This document shows positions 44,177 to 56,545 of a stretch of 64,000 nt of DNA, piece after piece; position 1 is the stretch's first letter, and every line of letters begins with the position of its first letter. The stretch spans positions 378,501-442,500 of the forward strand of contig JAESUZ010000468.1 of the NCBI GenBank assembly GCA_017311185.1, given 5' to 3'. The translations under genes were made by a program, and so were the position numbers. This DNA comes from Proteles cristata cristata (lineage: Eukaryota > Chordata > Mammalia > Carnivora > Hyaenidae). Below the pieces are notes generated by a model that made no database searches, was not told the origin of the DNA, and saw only the letters and a program-made list of their open reading frames with translations.

Positions 44177-44400
44177 TTGTTTGTTTGTTTTGTTTAATTT
44201 TTTTAATGTTTGTTTATTTTGAGAGAGAGACAGTGCAGGTGAGGGAAGGACAGAGAGTGAGAGAGACACAGAATCCAAAGCAGGCTCCATGTTCTGAGCT
44301 GTCAGCCCAGAGCCTAAGGCGGGGCTTGAACCCACAAATCATGAGATGATGACCTGAGCTGACATCGGATGCTTAACCAACTGAGCCACCCAAGTGCCCC
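44177..44400 (-). mobile_element. feline tRNA-derived SINE
   Basis: GTTTGTTTGTTT plus AATTTTTTTAATGTTTGTTTATTTTGAGAG tail, 'gaatccaaagcaggctccatgttctgagctgtcagcccagagcc', GAACCCACAAATCATGAGATGATGACCTGAGC core and a TGAGCCACCCAAGTGCCCC head. Weak TSD gtac, then g/a, tttt, at 44170-44178 and 44406-44414. Confidence 0.92.
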
Positions 44401-44415
44401 AACTGGTACATTTTT

Positions 44416-46255
44416 AAAAGTCAAAGAGACATTGGAGTATTAACTCAGTGTCTGTGCTTTGCAGTTGAGGACAAGGGGCCACAGAGGCACAATGGCCCTT
44501 CCTGTCCTGCTGCAGTAACTAGGACTCTGTCCCCAGGCTCTGGGTGTCCCCACAGCCAGTTGAATACACATCTGCTCATGCTCCCCTTCTGTATTCACTG
44601 ATCCCTCTTGTAGGCCTTTCTGACTTAAACATATGCCTTTAAAACAACGCATTCACATGTGTGTGAATATATGAAGATTGGAAGACATAAAGGGACTCGT
44701 ATAAAAATGGCCCACTCCGCAGTAAAACAACCTAAAACCTGTCTCTGGAATCATAGATGACATCATGATGTGACCTGTGAAGAGGACAAATACGGTGACA
44801 CTGGTGAGCACTATTCTGGGTGCAGGGTGCCAGCCTAGCTACAAGGAAGGATGAATACGTGCTGCGTGTGTTCCTTCTGGCCTGCCAGCCGGCCCCCCTG
44901 GCCTTGCTTGGACACTGAGGGTGCTACCAACATGCACCCCTTCACTATTGCTTTGCCCGCTTTGGGCCAGCCACTAGAAAACTGAGCACACAATTCAACT
45001 CCCTTCCTGTCTCCAAAAGGGCTCTGTATCCAGATTCTGGTTGGGATTTCTTCCTCTGCGTGGTTTATCTCCTTTGACATGGTCGTGGGGACACCCAGGC
45101 AGGTGTCCAGGTGACCCCGGGACTGCACCTGTGGACAGGTGAGACCTGGCACCTCCCTTGGGGCTGCTTGGAACTCCAAACTGACTCTGACACGGGATTT
45201 GACACCTTGCTTTTGCTTTTCTCACTAAAGTGAGCTGGGATGCCCAGTAATCTCAAACTATAATTTCATATACATGAAAGCCTGAAAAAACCATTAGAGG
45301 GTGTCATTCAAAATTAATGGCAATTTTTTTCCTCTAGTATAGTCATTGTTTGGGTAGGCTTTATTTTTTTAAAATAAAATTCTAAAGTTTACTGAACTTT
45401 CTCTTTTTCTTTTTTCTTTTTTTTTCTTTCTTTCTTTCTTTTTTTTTTTTTTTTTGCCTATTCTATTTTGAGTGAGGATGTTCTGGCTAACATTCTCTTT
45501 TCAGATTCAATTGGATATGGTTCTCCTCTGTTTCTCGGCTTTAATTATAGTGGAATGTGCCTATGAACTGTCTAACGGCTGCTACGTCCTTGTGAAGGGC
45601 AGCTGCTTTTGAAAGTCTTACTCTGGATAGCCTCATTGAAAGTGAACTAGAAGTTGCCATATTTGTCTAGATAATTAAAAATGAGATGTGGTAAAAATGG
45701 GTCTGAATTTCAGATGGATGCTTTCTATCCTGCCTGAATGTAACTTGAAAGTATGCAGTTGGTTTGGCATTAGCATATTTCTGCTTCCCAGGGGGGAAAA
45801 TATTTTTCATTGTAACCATTTTTGACAGGTCCAGAATTCTCTAGAAGCCTGAGACTCCTATCTGCCTAACAGGGAAATATTCCACGTACCTGTAGAATTT
45901 AATATTGAAGGCGGGTAATATCTTCCTTCCTATTCAGTTTGGTGGATGCTTCTGGCTGTGGACAATTATGAATCTTTAATTTTTGCTAATAATTTTCTAA
46001 AATCAAAATTTTTAAAAAGAAAAAAACCCTAAAAATATTTATGGGATACATTCTTTCAATGTCTCTCAAAACTTTATTTTTGGGAACTCATAAGACAAAT
46101 TTATTTAGCTTCAATATGCACAAAAGTCCAAACTTTAACAGTCTGTAAGCAAATGAGATAAATTTTGGCTAAAAGGAAAACATTAACTATTAAGAGTTTT
46201 CCTGGCCTAGGCTTCAATGAGAAAAGTTCTTGGGGGAGATTTGAAAGCACGAAAT
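44416..46255. other. unique sequence with a T/CTTT-rich tract
   Basis: No gene seen. The simple T/C tract is listed separately. Minus-strand frames at 44835-45256 overlap in three registers and show no domain. Confidence 0.45.
45399..45456 (+). repeat. T-rich (CTTT)n tract
   Basis: ctctttttcttttttctttttttttt, then ctttctttctttctttt, then a T18 run. It may be a remnant poly-A tail of a minus-strand retroelement, but no body adjoins it. Confidence 0.93.
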
Positions 46256-46260
46256 CATAA

Positions 46261-46465
46261 AATTTTTTAATGTTTATTTATTTTTGAGAGAGAGACAGAG
46301 TGTGAGCAGGGGTGGGTCAGAGAGAGCGGGAGACACAGAATCTGAAACAGGCTTCAGGCTCTGAGCTGTCAGCACAGACCCCAATGCGGGGCTCGAACTC
46401 ATGAATTGTAAGATCATGACCCGAGCCAAAGTCGGATGCTTTGGCTGAGCCACCCAGGCGCCCCC
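46261..46465 (-). mobile_element. feline SINE with a small head deletion
   Basis: AATTTTTTAATGTTTATTTATTTTTGAGAG tail, 'gaatctgaaacaggcttcaggctctgagctgtcagcacaga', CGGGGCTCGAACTCATGAATTGTAAGATCATGACC, then 'ggatgctttggctgagccacccaggcgcccc'. The usual 'cttaaccgact' after ggatgc is shortened. TSD not clear. Confidence 0.93.
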
Positions 46466-49400
46466 AAAACAATGAATTTTAAGAGAAGGAAAATGATACG
46501 CGCACCGTGGAACAGGCCGGCTGCGGAAGCCAGAAGCTGCTTACCCCTCCCCAGTGCTCCACAGATTTGGCGTCTGGTTGGAGGGTAGTTCTGGGTTTGT
46601 GCTGAACTTGTAGTTTATACGTGCAAACAAAGCCATCCAAATACATCCGGTCACAATGTCCTACCCAGACAATATTATGTCCACCATCACGCCAAAAAAG
46701 AACTTACGGAGGACTGCCTGTTAGAAACTCTCCCATGTTGGGAAATATTAGTCGGGGACACCTGTCACCCAATAAGTAACTTCATCTGGGGACCAAGAAT
46801 TGCATCAGAGAAGAGCAGGGCCAGACACATGGGGAGTTATTTTAAAACACTGTAAAAACCTGTTACGTGGTTTTCTAAGATTTGCTGACAAATGTACTTA
46901 GTAAAATGATAAGTGAAGAAAAATGAATGAATAAGCTGAGATTTACTTATATTTTAATAATAAAGTAATAGTGTACACTGTCCAATGAATACAGTATCAG
47001 TATAGATGCTCCTGATATCAGAGTCAACAGAGTCTTTCTGAAGGACACGTGACAATAGTGTCCCACACTTTCTGTGTCAGATGAAACTGTGCTTACACAT
47101 AAATGGTCTTTCAATTACACTCCTCCTCACGTTGGCTTGGCTCATCAGAGCAGGAAACTACTGCCAAAGGAGTAAAGGCCCCGTGGATGGGGTATCTGGA
47201 CATGCCCCCTCTTCTGTTTCAATCCTAGGATAAAGTCCTCACGCCTTCAAATAAAATGTAACTATGTGAACAGGTAATTAAGTCATTTACACCTAGACAA
47301 TGTCCTACCCATGTGTTGACAATTAAAAAAATCAGGGTTAGTCTTTTATTTCTTTTGACCATATAGTCCTATGCTTACTGCTTCTTGAAATTCCCTAATG
47401 TCTTTATGGATTATTATTTTTTTAACTATGAACTGATGACATAGGGGATTGTCTCTGCTGTCCTTCGGTCAACCTGCTTTATCATGTGGCTTTCCTCTTA
47501 TTTTCCAAGTATCTGTAGAGCTTCAAGCCGAGCCCCTGCGGCTTTGGTCCAGTTAATCAGCCTCTTTCGTGGTAAGAATCTTTTCCAGTCACTCTGCTGA
47601 TACTGTTCTCCAGTCATGAACGTCAGCCAGCTTCCTAATGCAGCCTTACACAGCCTGTTCAACTTTCCTTGGTCGCAATTTGTTTTCTTGAATTTTGTAC
47701 GTCTTTCAAATCTTCCACGTTAGTGAGGCTTTCTTCAGCCAGGATGCATCTGTGTCTAGAGCAGAGTGGGTGGTTTCTGGAAGACTCGCACGTCCCAGCC
47801 CTGGGCTGGAGGAACGCAAGTCGCTGTCCCAATTCTCATGGAATCCACGTTTCCTACTGGAAATAGGGTCTTGAATATTTTGAGGGTTTTTTTTTTTTTT
47901 ACCAGTAGGAGAAATTAATATCTCTTAACACTTAACCTGCCCCAATACTTTGACCTTGACACCAATGACTTCCAATTATTAAGTCAGCTTTTTTTTGCTG
48001 ACATTACAAGCTATGTGCTTCTTTCACACTCTTGCCCTGACCAGGAAATGCATTGCCTTTTCTGGTTATTGCTTTAAACCATAATGAAGATGATAGTTGT
48101 GTCTCCACACGCAGCCACGGTGTGGTGAGTTTAGCTTATCATCTGAGCCCAGTTGTCCTGGAGGAAAAGATTTCGCATATTCAAGAAACCACTTTGGTGC
48201 ATCCTCCGGTCTCAGCTCTAGATGCCCTTGTAATTGTTCCTAATTTGGATAAACAGTCTGGAATAGACATCTTCCCTCTCCCTAGCCTCTGCTTATATTT
48301 ATCTAACTTCCAAGTGCTTCCAAATATAGATTAGTGCAGCAAGAAAACAAAACAAAACAAAACAAACCCCAAAAGACAAAAAATAAAAATGAAACAATCC
48401 CTTGCCACCCATCACGTGAATTAACTTTGTTTTCTAGGAGTGATTAATTTTATATTATTCAACGAGTCTGTGAAGATAATACATAAACCCATGACTATTC
48501 CTGGGTTTGAGGGAAAATCATAGCTAAAATGACAATTTAAAACTGTAAAATAATCCTGATGCATCAGTAAATGATTTGCTACATCACTTAAAATTTTGAA
48601 GACAAGTGTGCATTATGTGTACATTGTGTGAGTGTGGAGTGGTTTCTTATTTCCCTTTCCTCCCTCTCGGTCACTCTGAATCACAGGTAACAAAGGCGGC
48701 TGGCCATATGCGTGGTTTGATCATCTTTCTTGGAGCCCGTGCTTGTGAACAGCAAGTCAGTGTATTTTGGTTCTGATGAAATAGGCAGATCATGCATCGA
48801 CTGAACAAATGTTAATTTTGACTAGGAACTCTGCCATTTTGTGAATTCATAAGAAATAAAGAGATGTACAGTTAGCCTAGGGATGTACCTGTTTTCTTTA
48901 AAACAAAACAAAAAGCCATTGATAAAATGTGCCTAAAAGACTACTTCTTACCACTTTATGTTCTTCCATAGTTTTATGTGAGGGTAGATGAATTGGGTAT
49001 TTACTACAAGGTCTCTGACCTTCTGAGCATCTTTTACACAGTAATTTGTTACTGGTTATTGATACAATTGATGCTATAGAAGTGAGGTGCTGATGGAAAG
49101 ACTGCTCCTCTAGGTTTCTGCTGCCTGAGTTTTGCGGTGTACCCACGGCGGGTCTTCCCTTGACTAAGTCCTGACTGAGTCTGTTCTACCTTCTCTGGCT
49201 GCTCCCTCCTGTGCTAATTTTCCTTTTCTCATTTGAGCTGATCAAAAGCATTTCTACCAAGATGGTTTTCTTAGAATTTTGATTTGATGAGGTCATATGC
49301 ATTTTATCATTTTACTTGCAGTGCTCTTTTTCTTAGACTATTTGCATTTTATATTCTTCATTTTATATTCTCCATGTCCCTGTGCCCTCCCCTAGCATAT

Positions 49401-49747
49401 TCGCATTCTGCCGGGTTAGGCATTTTCAGCTTCCAAGACACAAAGTCCACCTCTGGCTGACTCAGGTAGTAGGGGTCTACTGTAAGGACATCAAGGGAAA
49501 GAGCGGCCATGTAAGATACTGTTCCTGTCAAATCAGAGCTCTTCTGAGAGCAAAAGGAGGCACTTGTAACTACGCCATGCCACATATGAAACTGGAACTA
49601 TTCTGGCCAGACTGAAACGGGTCTTTCTTTCCTCCCTTCTTTACCCCTCTCCCTTCCTTCTCCTCCTCCTCCACCACTCCCTTCTTAACCTCCTAATTCC
49701 TGTTCATAGGGGAAATATATCATTCTTCTCTCTGTGTCTCTCTTATG

Positions 49748-49748
<1 letters not shown>
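46466..49748. other. unique AT-rich sequence, no gene seen
   Basis: No named repeat in more than 3 kb. There is a T13 run near 47888-47900 and (AAAAC)n at 48343-48366. Frames such as 48053-48334 (93 codons) have no recognisable domain. Confidence 0.45.
48343..48366 (+). repeat. (AAAAC)n short tract
   Basis: Repeats of aaaac in a 24-bp run (gaaaacaaaacaaaacaaaacaaac). Confidence 0.9.

Positions 49749-49790
<42 letters not shown>
49749..49790 (+). repeat. (CTAT)n tetranucleotide microsatellite
   Basis: An uninterrupted ATCT/CTAT repeat of about 10 units. Pure tetranucleotide repeats of this length are usually polymorphic. Confidence 0.98.
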
Positions 49791-49791
<1 letters not shown>

Positions 49792-52195
49792 ATCTGTCAT
49801 CTATTTATGTTCCAAATATTGGATCACCAGTCAATAAGTCTCTGTATAAATTTTTGATACGAGAACAATCTAATGCTGGGCTCACTTGCTAAACTCTTAG
49901 ATAAATCCACATGGAAAACAATAGACTTTTAGGGATTTGTTAGGATATAGATTAAACTATGGAGACAGAACACAAAATAATAATGGTCTAAACACTGCAT
50001 ACCCCTCTGATATAAAGGTCTAAGCCGGCATGGTGGTTCTGCTTGGCAAAGTTGTAAAGTGCTCAAGCTCCTTCTATTTAACTGCTTCACTCCAGGGATT
50101 TTGACCTCTCCACATGATCTGAAATGACTCATTTTCATACCCACTTTCCTGCCAGGGTGGGTGTGAGCGTGCTCCATTCCCTAATGTGTCCTTTACCATT
50201 TGTGGCCCTTCAGCTCATATCACTTGACTTCCATTCATATCCTGTATGCTAGAAAGTAGTCATCTGCCTTCTACTGGCTGCAAGGAAGCCTAAAAATCGG
50301 AGTTTCTCCTCTGAGGAACCAAACGTTTGTTAATTCCATTATTAGAAAGAAGAGGAGCAAGTAGGTCCTTGGGCCAATCCGTGGTTTCTGTCTCATTTAG
50401 CAATATGATGCTGGGGGTGTTTTCACATTGAGACAGAAAATTATTGCTGTTGTTGCCTCTTGGTGATCATGCTTTGTGTTTTGTGGCCTTCAATCTACCA
50501 TGTTGTGATACTTACCATGTAGCATCTGTAAGAGCATTGTTGCTTTAACTCAGAAGTTATCATTAAGAATCAGACAAATCTCGCTTTCATTGTGATAGTA
50601 TTATTCTCATAAATTATATGAAAAGCTTACTGGGTACACCGTTCACTTCCTTACCATGACATCATTTCATTTAACTTAACAACATCTCAAATTGTTTTCA
50701 AGAGTCTAAGAGTTCTGGAAGCTTTTATAGTTTTGTGTATCCTGCATTATAATTTATGGCAGAAATCTACCTTTTTCAAAGTCTAAAAATCTATTAGTCT
50801 GAATTTATGTTTTTTCTAACCTTCCTAAACACTCCATAATATCAAGGAGATGATGATGCTCATTATGGCCATTAAGATTCTGATACAATTAAGATGTATT
50901 CCACTTAAGTGATGGGGTGTGGTTCCTTCTCAGAATGGGACAAGTTTCTATAGGTTCACAACTTCTACATCCTCATCAATTTGCAAGTCTGTTTTAGGAA
51001 ATACGTTCTTGACCCTGAATGAAGTATAGCTCCCAACTTTGAGCAAATCATTGCATTCATGCCCTTCAGATTAGAACATCCATTAAAAATCCCTCGCCAT
51101 TGTCCCCAGGAGAGTTTATAAAAGTGCTTCTGTGCTTTGTTTGTGGTCACTTAGATAATAGGAGAGCTCCCCCTACTGATTGACATTGGGGAATTATGGA
51201 GGAGGGGCTAATCTGAGGCCCTTTGCTCTTGATAACTTCACTAATGCTCTAGCACAGACCTAGATGAAAATCAAAAGAAACCTGTTTGACACTGGCTTTT
51301 GAAATACTTAAAAACATCAGCATTTGTCAGGTAGAAAGATTTTCATTTCAAAGTTCTAACAGGTGATTATTATTCCAAGCAATGGAGAGTTAAAAAAGGT
51401 TGAACAACTATAATAATGATGGTGTCTGAATGTGGAGAGTGATTAGGTTTTATTATTTGTTTGCATAAAACTGTATCGCTTAGCTTTGTTTGGGGTATGT
51501 TTAAGAGATGTAGGCTAATTAGACCATGCAAATCACTTTGTTTTCTGAAAATTAATTAAGCTTTCATGGCCTTACCAGGTTACAGGGCCAGGCTCACATC
51601 CCACACAGTTCCTCTGGAGTTACGTAGGAGGTGAGCCTGTCTCAGGCTGAACTCTCAGATGATTCCATCACCGAAAGAATGGAGTTTAGTAATGTGGCGT
51701 TTGAAAGCTTGTTCAAGTTGTAAAATGTTGGATTCTATTTTTATTAAATCACTTAAACTTTCAACATAGTGAAAAAGATTTATTTAACATACATTTCACA
51801 AGCCATTTTGAATGCACATTTTTGGGGAAAAATATAGCAGAGGACGTTTTTAAAACTGAGGTATTGTTCTGAAGGGAGAAGACGAATGAGTTAACCATTG
51901 AGGTCCTATTGTTTCATCAGACTGTCCATAAAAGTATTTAAGATTTTATACGTGTAGTGTTATGAGGAAGCCATATATATCTCCTTCAGATATATAGATG
52001 TAAATAGTCTTTATTATAGGGTAATATTGCGTATAATCTACATAAAGTTGTAAAGGCTGCCCAGAAACATTTTATTGTAAGGGCCCCCAAGTAGCGAAAC
52101 TAAGGCAAACACACGGAGGAGCATGTAATGTGGTAAGCTTGATAAAAATACCAGATCTATGGGAAGAAGGGCTGTTTTTAGTAATCTTACTCTAT
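49791..52195. other. unique sequence with a possible regulatory block at 51480-51680
   Basis: No transposon recognised across about 2.4 kb. The block near 51500 contains a TAATTA core (51516-51521), an octamer ATGCAAAT (51526-51533) and attaattaag (51551-51560) within 45 bp. Whether it is conserved is unknown. Confidence 0.4.
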
Positions 52196-52202
52196 CTGAA
52201 TT

Positions 52203-53235
52203 CTTTTTTTAATAACAGCTTTATTGAGATTGGATTCACATCATATAAAATCCTCCCATTTAAAATATAGAGTTCAATGTGCTTCCTATATTTGCAGAAT
52301 TGTGTAACGATCACCAGAATCTAGTTTTAGAAAATTTCACCATCTCCAGAAGAAACTGTATCCAGTAGGGATCAATCCCTATTACCCTCTCATTCCCCCA
52401 ACCTCCACCCTGGCCCCAGCCAGTTACTGACCAATTTCTATCTCTATGGATTCACCTATTCTGGACATTTCAGATAAATGGAATAACATAATATTTGAAC
52501 TTTTGTAACTGGCTTCTTTTCATGACAAAACGTTTGAAGTCTATCTTTGTAGTGCATATATGTACTTTATTCCTTTTATTTTTTTATATTGCCAAATAGT
52601 ATTCCATTCTACGAGCATACCACATTTTGTGTTATGCATTTAACAGTTGATGGATATTTAGGTTATGTCCACTTTTTGGCTATTATGAATAATAACTGTT
52701 ATGAACATTCATTTATGAGCCTTTGTGTGGACATACGCTCTCATTTTCCTTGGATAGTTACTAGGAGTGGAATTTGGGCACATCTGGTATCTATATATTT
52801 TATGTTTTGAGGTCCTGCCTAACTGTTTTCTAGTATGACTCTACCATTTGACATTCTCACCAGCAAGCTGGGTTCCAATCTCTCCACATCTTTGCCAACA
52901 TTTGTTACTGGCCGTCTTTTTGATTTCAGTCATTCTACTGATGTCTAGTGGTATCTTATTGGGTTTGGAATGCATTTCCTTAATGAGTAATGACATTGAA
53001 CATTTTTCCATATGCCTTTTCACCATTTATATACCTTCTTTGGAGAAATGTCTGTTCAAATCCTTTGCCCATTTTATATTTGGGTTATTCTTTTTTAAAA
53101 AAATAATTGAAGCATAGTTGACATACAATTTATACTTGTTTCAGGTCTACATTATAGTGATTCAATATTTATATGTATTACTAAATGCTCACCATGATAA
53201 GCGTAGTTACCATCTGTTACCATGGTTGGCTTATC
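52203..53235 (-). mobile_element. L1 LINE 3' UTR, minus strand (probably two pieces)
   Basis: It begins 'aataacagctttattgagattggattcacatcatataaaatcctcccattt', the standard complement of an L1M 3' end. It continues through 'acgatcaccagaatctag', 'attcacctattctggacatttcagataaatgg', 'ttaacagttgatggatatttaggtt', 'tctggtatctatatattttatg' and 'ttctttggagaaatgtctgttcaaatcctttgccc' to about 53090. A second L1 3' UTR piece ('aattgaagcatagttgacatacaatttatacttgtttcaggtctac...') abuts at 53097-53230. No coding capacity. Confidence 0.75.
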
Positions 53236-53239
53236 CTTA

Positions 53240-56200
53240 TGCCATTTTAAGAGTTCTTTAAAACTGTATTCTGAATACAATGAAATCAAAACTAGGAAAT
53301 CATTAGAGAAAATTTTAAAAAATTCCCAAAACCTGGTTCTTTGAAAAGATAAGTGAGATTGATAAGCCTCTACCAATGAAGAAAACGGGGACATAAATTA
53401 CTAGTATCAGAAATAAAGGAGAAGACATCACTTCAGATCCCATGACACTCAAAATATAATAAAGTAGGGAGTCTGAGTGGCTCAATTGGTTAAGCATTTG
53501 AATCCTAATTTCTCATAGTTCATGAGGTCAAGCCCTGTACCAGGCTTCGTGTTGACAGAATGAAGCCTGCTTCAGGATTCTCTCTCTCCCTGTCTTTCTG
53601 CCCCTCCCCTGCCTGCTCATGCTCTCTCTTGCCTGTGCATTCTCAGAATAAATAAATAAATATTTTTAGAAGCCTTATAAAAATTAATAAAAAATATAAT
53701 AAAGGAACCCTGTGATCAACTTTATGCCCACAAATTTGGTAATCTAGGTGAAATGGACCAATTCCTCACATGGCAATTTCTGTCAAAACTCAAATAAGGA
53801 AAAATAGGCCATCTGAATAGGCCTATAGATATTAAACACATTTAGTCAATAATTAATAACCTTCCCAAAGAAAAAGCACCAGGCTTAGATGAGTTCTCTG
53901 GTAATTTCTACCAAATATTTAAGGAAGAAATTATATGAACTCTCTACAGTCTCAGAAGAGAGAAACAGAGGGAATAGTTCTTATGTCACTCTATGAAGTG
54001 AACACTACCCTAACATCAAAATCAGACAAACATAGAAAACAGCAGACAAATATATTGTATGAATAGATGCAAAAATCTTTCATCCCCCCAAATATCAGCA
54101 AATCAAATGCAACAATGTATAAAAAGAATCCTACACCATGACCAAATGGGATTTATCCCAGGTATTCAAGACTGGTTCAACATTAAAAAGCCAATTAATG
54201 TAATTAACCATATGAACAGACTAAATAAGAAAAATCACATCATTATACAATAGATGTAGGAAAAGCATTTGACAAAAATCCAACACCCATTCATGATCAA
54301 GAACACTGCAAACTAAGAATAAGGATACTTCCTTAGCTTGATAAAGAACATTTACAAAATCCTACAGCTAAATTCATATTTAATGGTCATTAACTAGAAG
54401 TTTTTCTGCTAAGATCAGGAACAAGGCAACATTTTATTAGAATTCTTAGCAATACAATATGGCAAGAGAAGGAAATAAAAAAGATATAAAAATTGGGAAG
54501 AAAGAAAGAAAACTATTTTTGTTCAAAGATGACGTGATCACCTATATAGTAAATCTGAAGGAATCAGAAAGAAAACTCCTGTAACTAATAAGCAATTCTA
54601 ACGTGGTTGTAGGATACAAGATTAATATACAACAATGAATTGCTTTTCAACCTTACCAGGAGTGAACAAGTGAAATTTGAAATTTAAAACACAATACCAT
54701 TCACATTAACAACCTTCAGATGACACACTTAGGTGTAAATCTAACAAAATATGTAAAAAAATTATATGAGAAAACTACAAAACTTGGAACAAATAAGAAT
54801 AATTAAATAAATGGCAAGATATTCTATGTTTATGGATAAGAAGAATCAATACTGTCAAAATGTCAGTTCTTCCCAAGATGGCCTATAGATTCAATGTAAT
54901 CCCAGCAAGTTATTTTGTGGATCTTGACAAACTGACTCTTAAGTTTATATGGCAAGACAGAAGACACAGGACAACCAACTCATTACTGAAGGAGAAAAAC
55001 AAATTTGGAAGATTGACACTATGTGACTTCAAGGTTTAGTATAAAGCTACAGTAATCAAGGCAGCGTAGTATTGATGAAGGAACAGACAGATCAATAGAA
55101 CAGAATAGTGAGCCCAGAAGTATGTCAGCTGACTTTGACAAAGAAACAGGTAACACGGTGAAGACAGGATAGTCTTTTCAACAAATGGAGCCCCAACAAA
55201 TTGGGCATCAACATGAAAAAAAAAAAAATCTAGACAAGACCTTGTACCCATTAAAATCCTTAGCTCAAAATGGACCATAGACTCAAATGTAAGATGGAAA
55301 ACTATAAAACTCCTGGAGAGATCATGTAGGAGAAAGCCTACATAATCATGGGTGTGGCATGACTTTTTAGACACAAAACCAAAAGGATGATCCATGAAAG
55401 AATGGAGAACTTAGACAAAATACTTATCTGATCTGATAAAGGACAGTCATTCAAATTATGAGAGAACTCTTAAAATTCAACAATATGAAAATGAACAACC
55501 CAATTTAGATATGGAGAAAAAAATCTGAACTGTCACCTCACGAAAGAAGATACACAGTTGGCAAATAAGCATATTAAAAGATGTTCTACATCATATGTTC
55601 TTAGAAGACTGGAGAGATTAAAACAATGAGCTAGCACTATAATTTATACACTGGGAGAATGGCCAAAATCCAAAACACTGGTGCCACCAAATGCTGGTAA
55701 CAATACGGAGCACCTAAAAGTCTCATTTACTGATGGTAAGAATATAAAACGCTACAGCTACTTTGGAAGACAACTTGGAAATTTCTTACTAAATTTAACA
55801 TACTCTTACCATACAACCCAGAAATCATATTCTCTGGTATTTACCCAACGGATGTGAAAATGTATCTCTACACAAAAATCTCCATATAGATATTTATAGC
55901 TGCTTTATTCATAATTGCTAAAACTTGGAAGCAACCAAGATGTCTTCAGTAGGTGGTGGATAAATAAACCGTGGTCCGTCCCGACAATGGAGTATTATTC
56001 AGCGCTGAAAGGAAATGAGCCATCAAATCATGAAAAGACATGAAGGAACCTTCAATGCATATCACTAAGTGAAAAGATCGAATGTGAAGAAGTTAGATAA
56101 TATATAATTCCAACTATGACAGTCTGGAAAAGAAAAACTATGGAGACAGTAAAAGGATCAGTGGTCGCCAGGGGTCAGCGGCGAGTGAGGGATGGGCAGG

Positions 56201-56545
56201 GGGGAGCACCGAGGACTTTTAGGGCAGAGAGCCTACTCTGCATGATACTATAATTGCCAGCACAGGTCACTATACTTGAGCTCAAACCCATAGAATACAA
56301 CATCAAGAGTGAACCCTAATGTCAACCAACTGTGGATTTTGGGTGATAATGACATGTCAATATAGGGTCATTGACTGTAAAAAATGGCCCACTCTGCTGT
56401 GGGATGCTGATAGTTGGGGAGGACATGTGTGTGGGAGCAGGGAGTCTATGGAAAATCTCAATATCTTCCCCTTACTTTTGATGTGAACCGAAAGGTGCTC
56501 TAAAACTAAAGTCTATTAAAAGGAATTAAAATTGAAACATGATAG
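53240..56545 (+). mobile_element. L1 LINE, ORF2 remnant and 3' UTR, plus strand
   Basis: About 3.3 kb in sense orientation, interrupted by a SINE at 53465-53690. ORF2 (endonuclease/reverse transcriptase polyprotein) is broken by many stops and frameshifts. Recognisable text includes 'caaaacctggttctttgaaaagat', an open 64-codon stretch at 54059-54253 with the reverse-transcriptase-domain feature HHDQMGFIPGIQDWFNIKKP, 'agatgtaggaaaagcatttgacaaaa' and 'gttcaaagatgacgtgatc', followed by the 3' UTR with 'tggagtattattcagcgctgaaaggaaatga'. It ends near 56545 with an A-rich tail. The 5' half is missing. Dead copy. Confidence 0.82.
53465..53690 (+). mobile_element. carnivore SINE inside the L1 ORF2 remnant
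   Basis: Head agggagtctgagtggctcaattggttaag, a diverged core, 'gaatgaagcctgcttcaggattctctctctccctgtc', a CT-rich part and an AAATAAATAAATATTTTTAG tail. Exact 14-bp TSD aaaatataataaag at 53451-53464 and 53691-53704. It is younger than the L1 it interrupts, although the SINE body itself is quite diverged. Confidence 0.94.

Noticed and set aside
54059..54253. Reverse-transcriptase-like peptide as an active gene
   Set aside because: It is a 64-codon island within an L1 ORF2 full of stops and indels, further split by a SINE.
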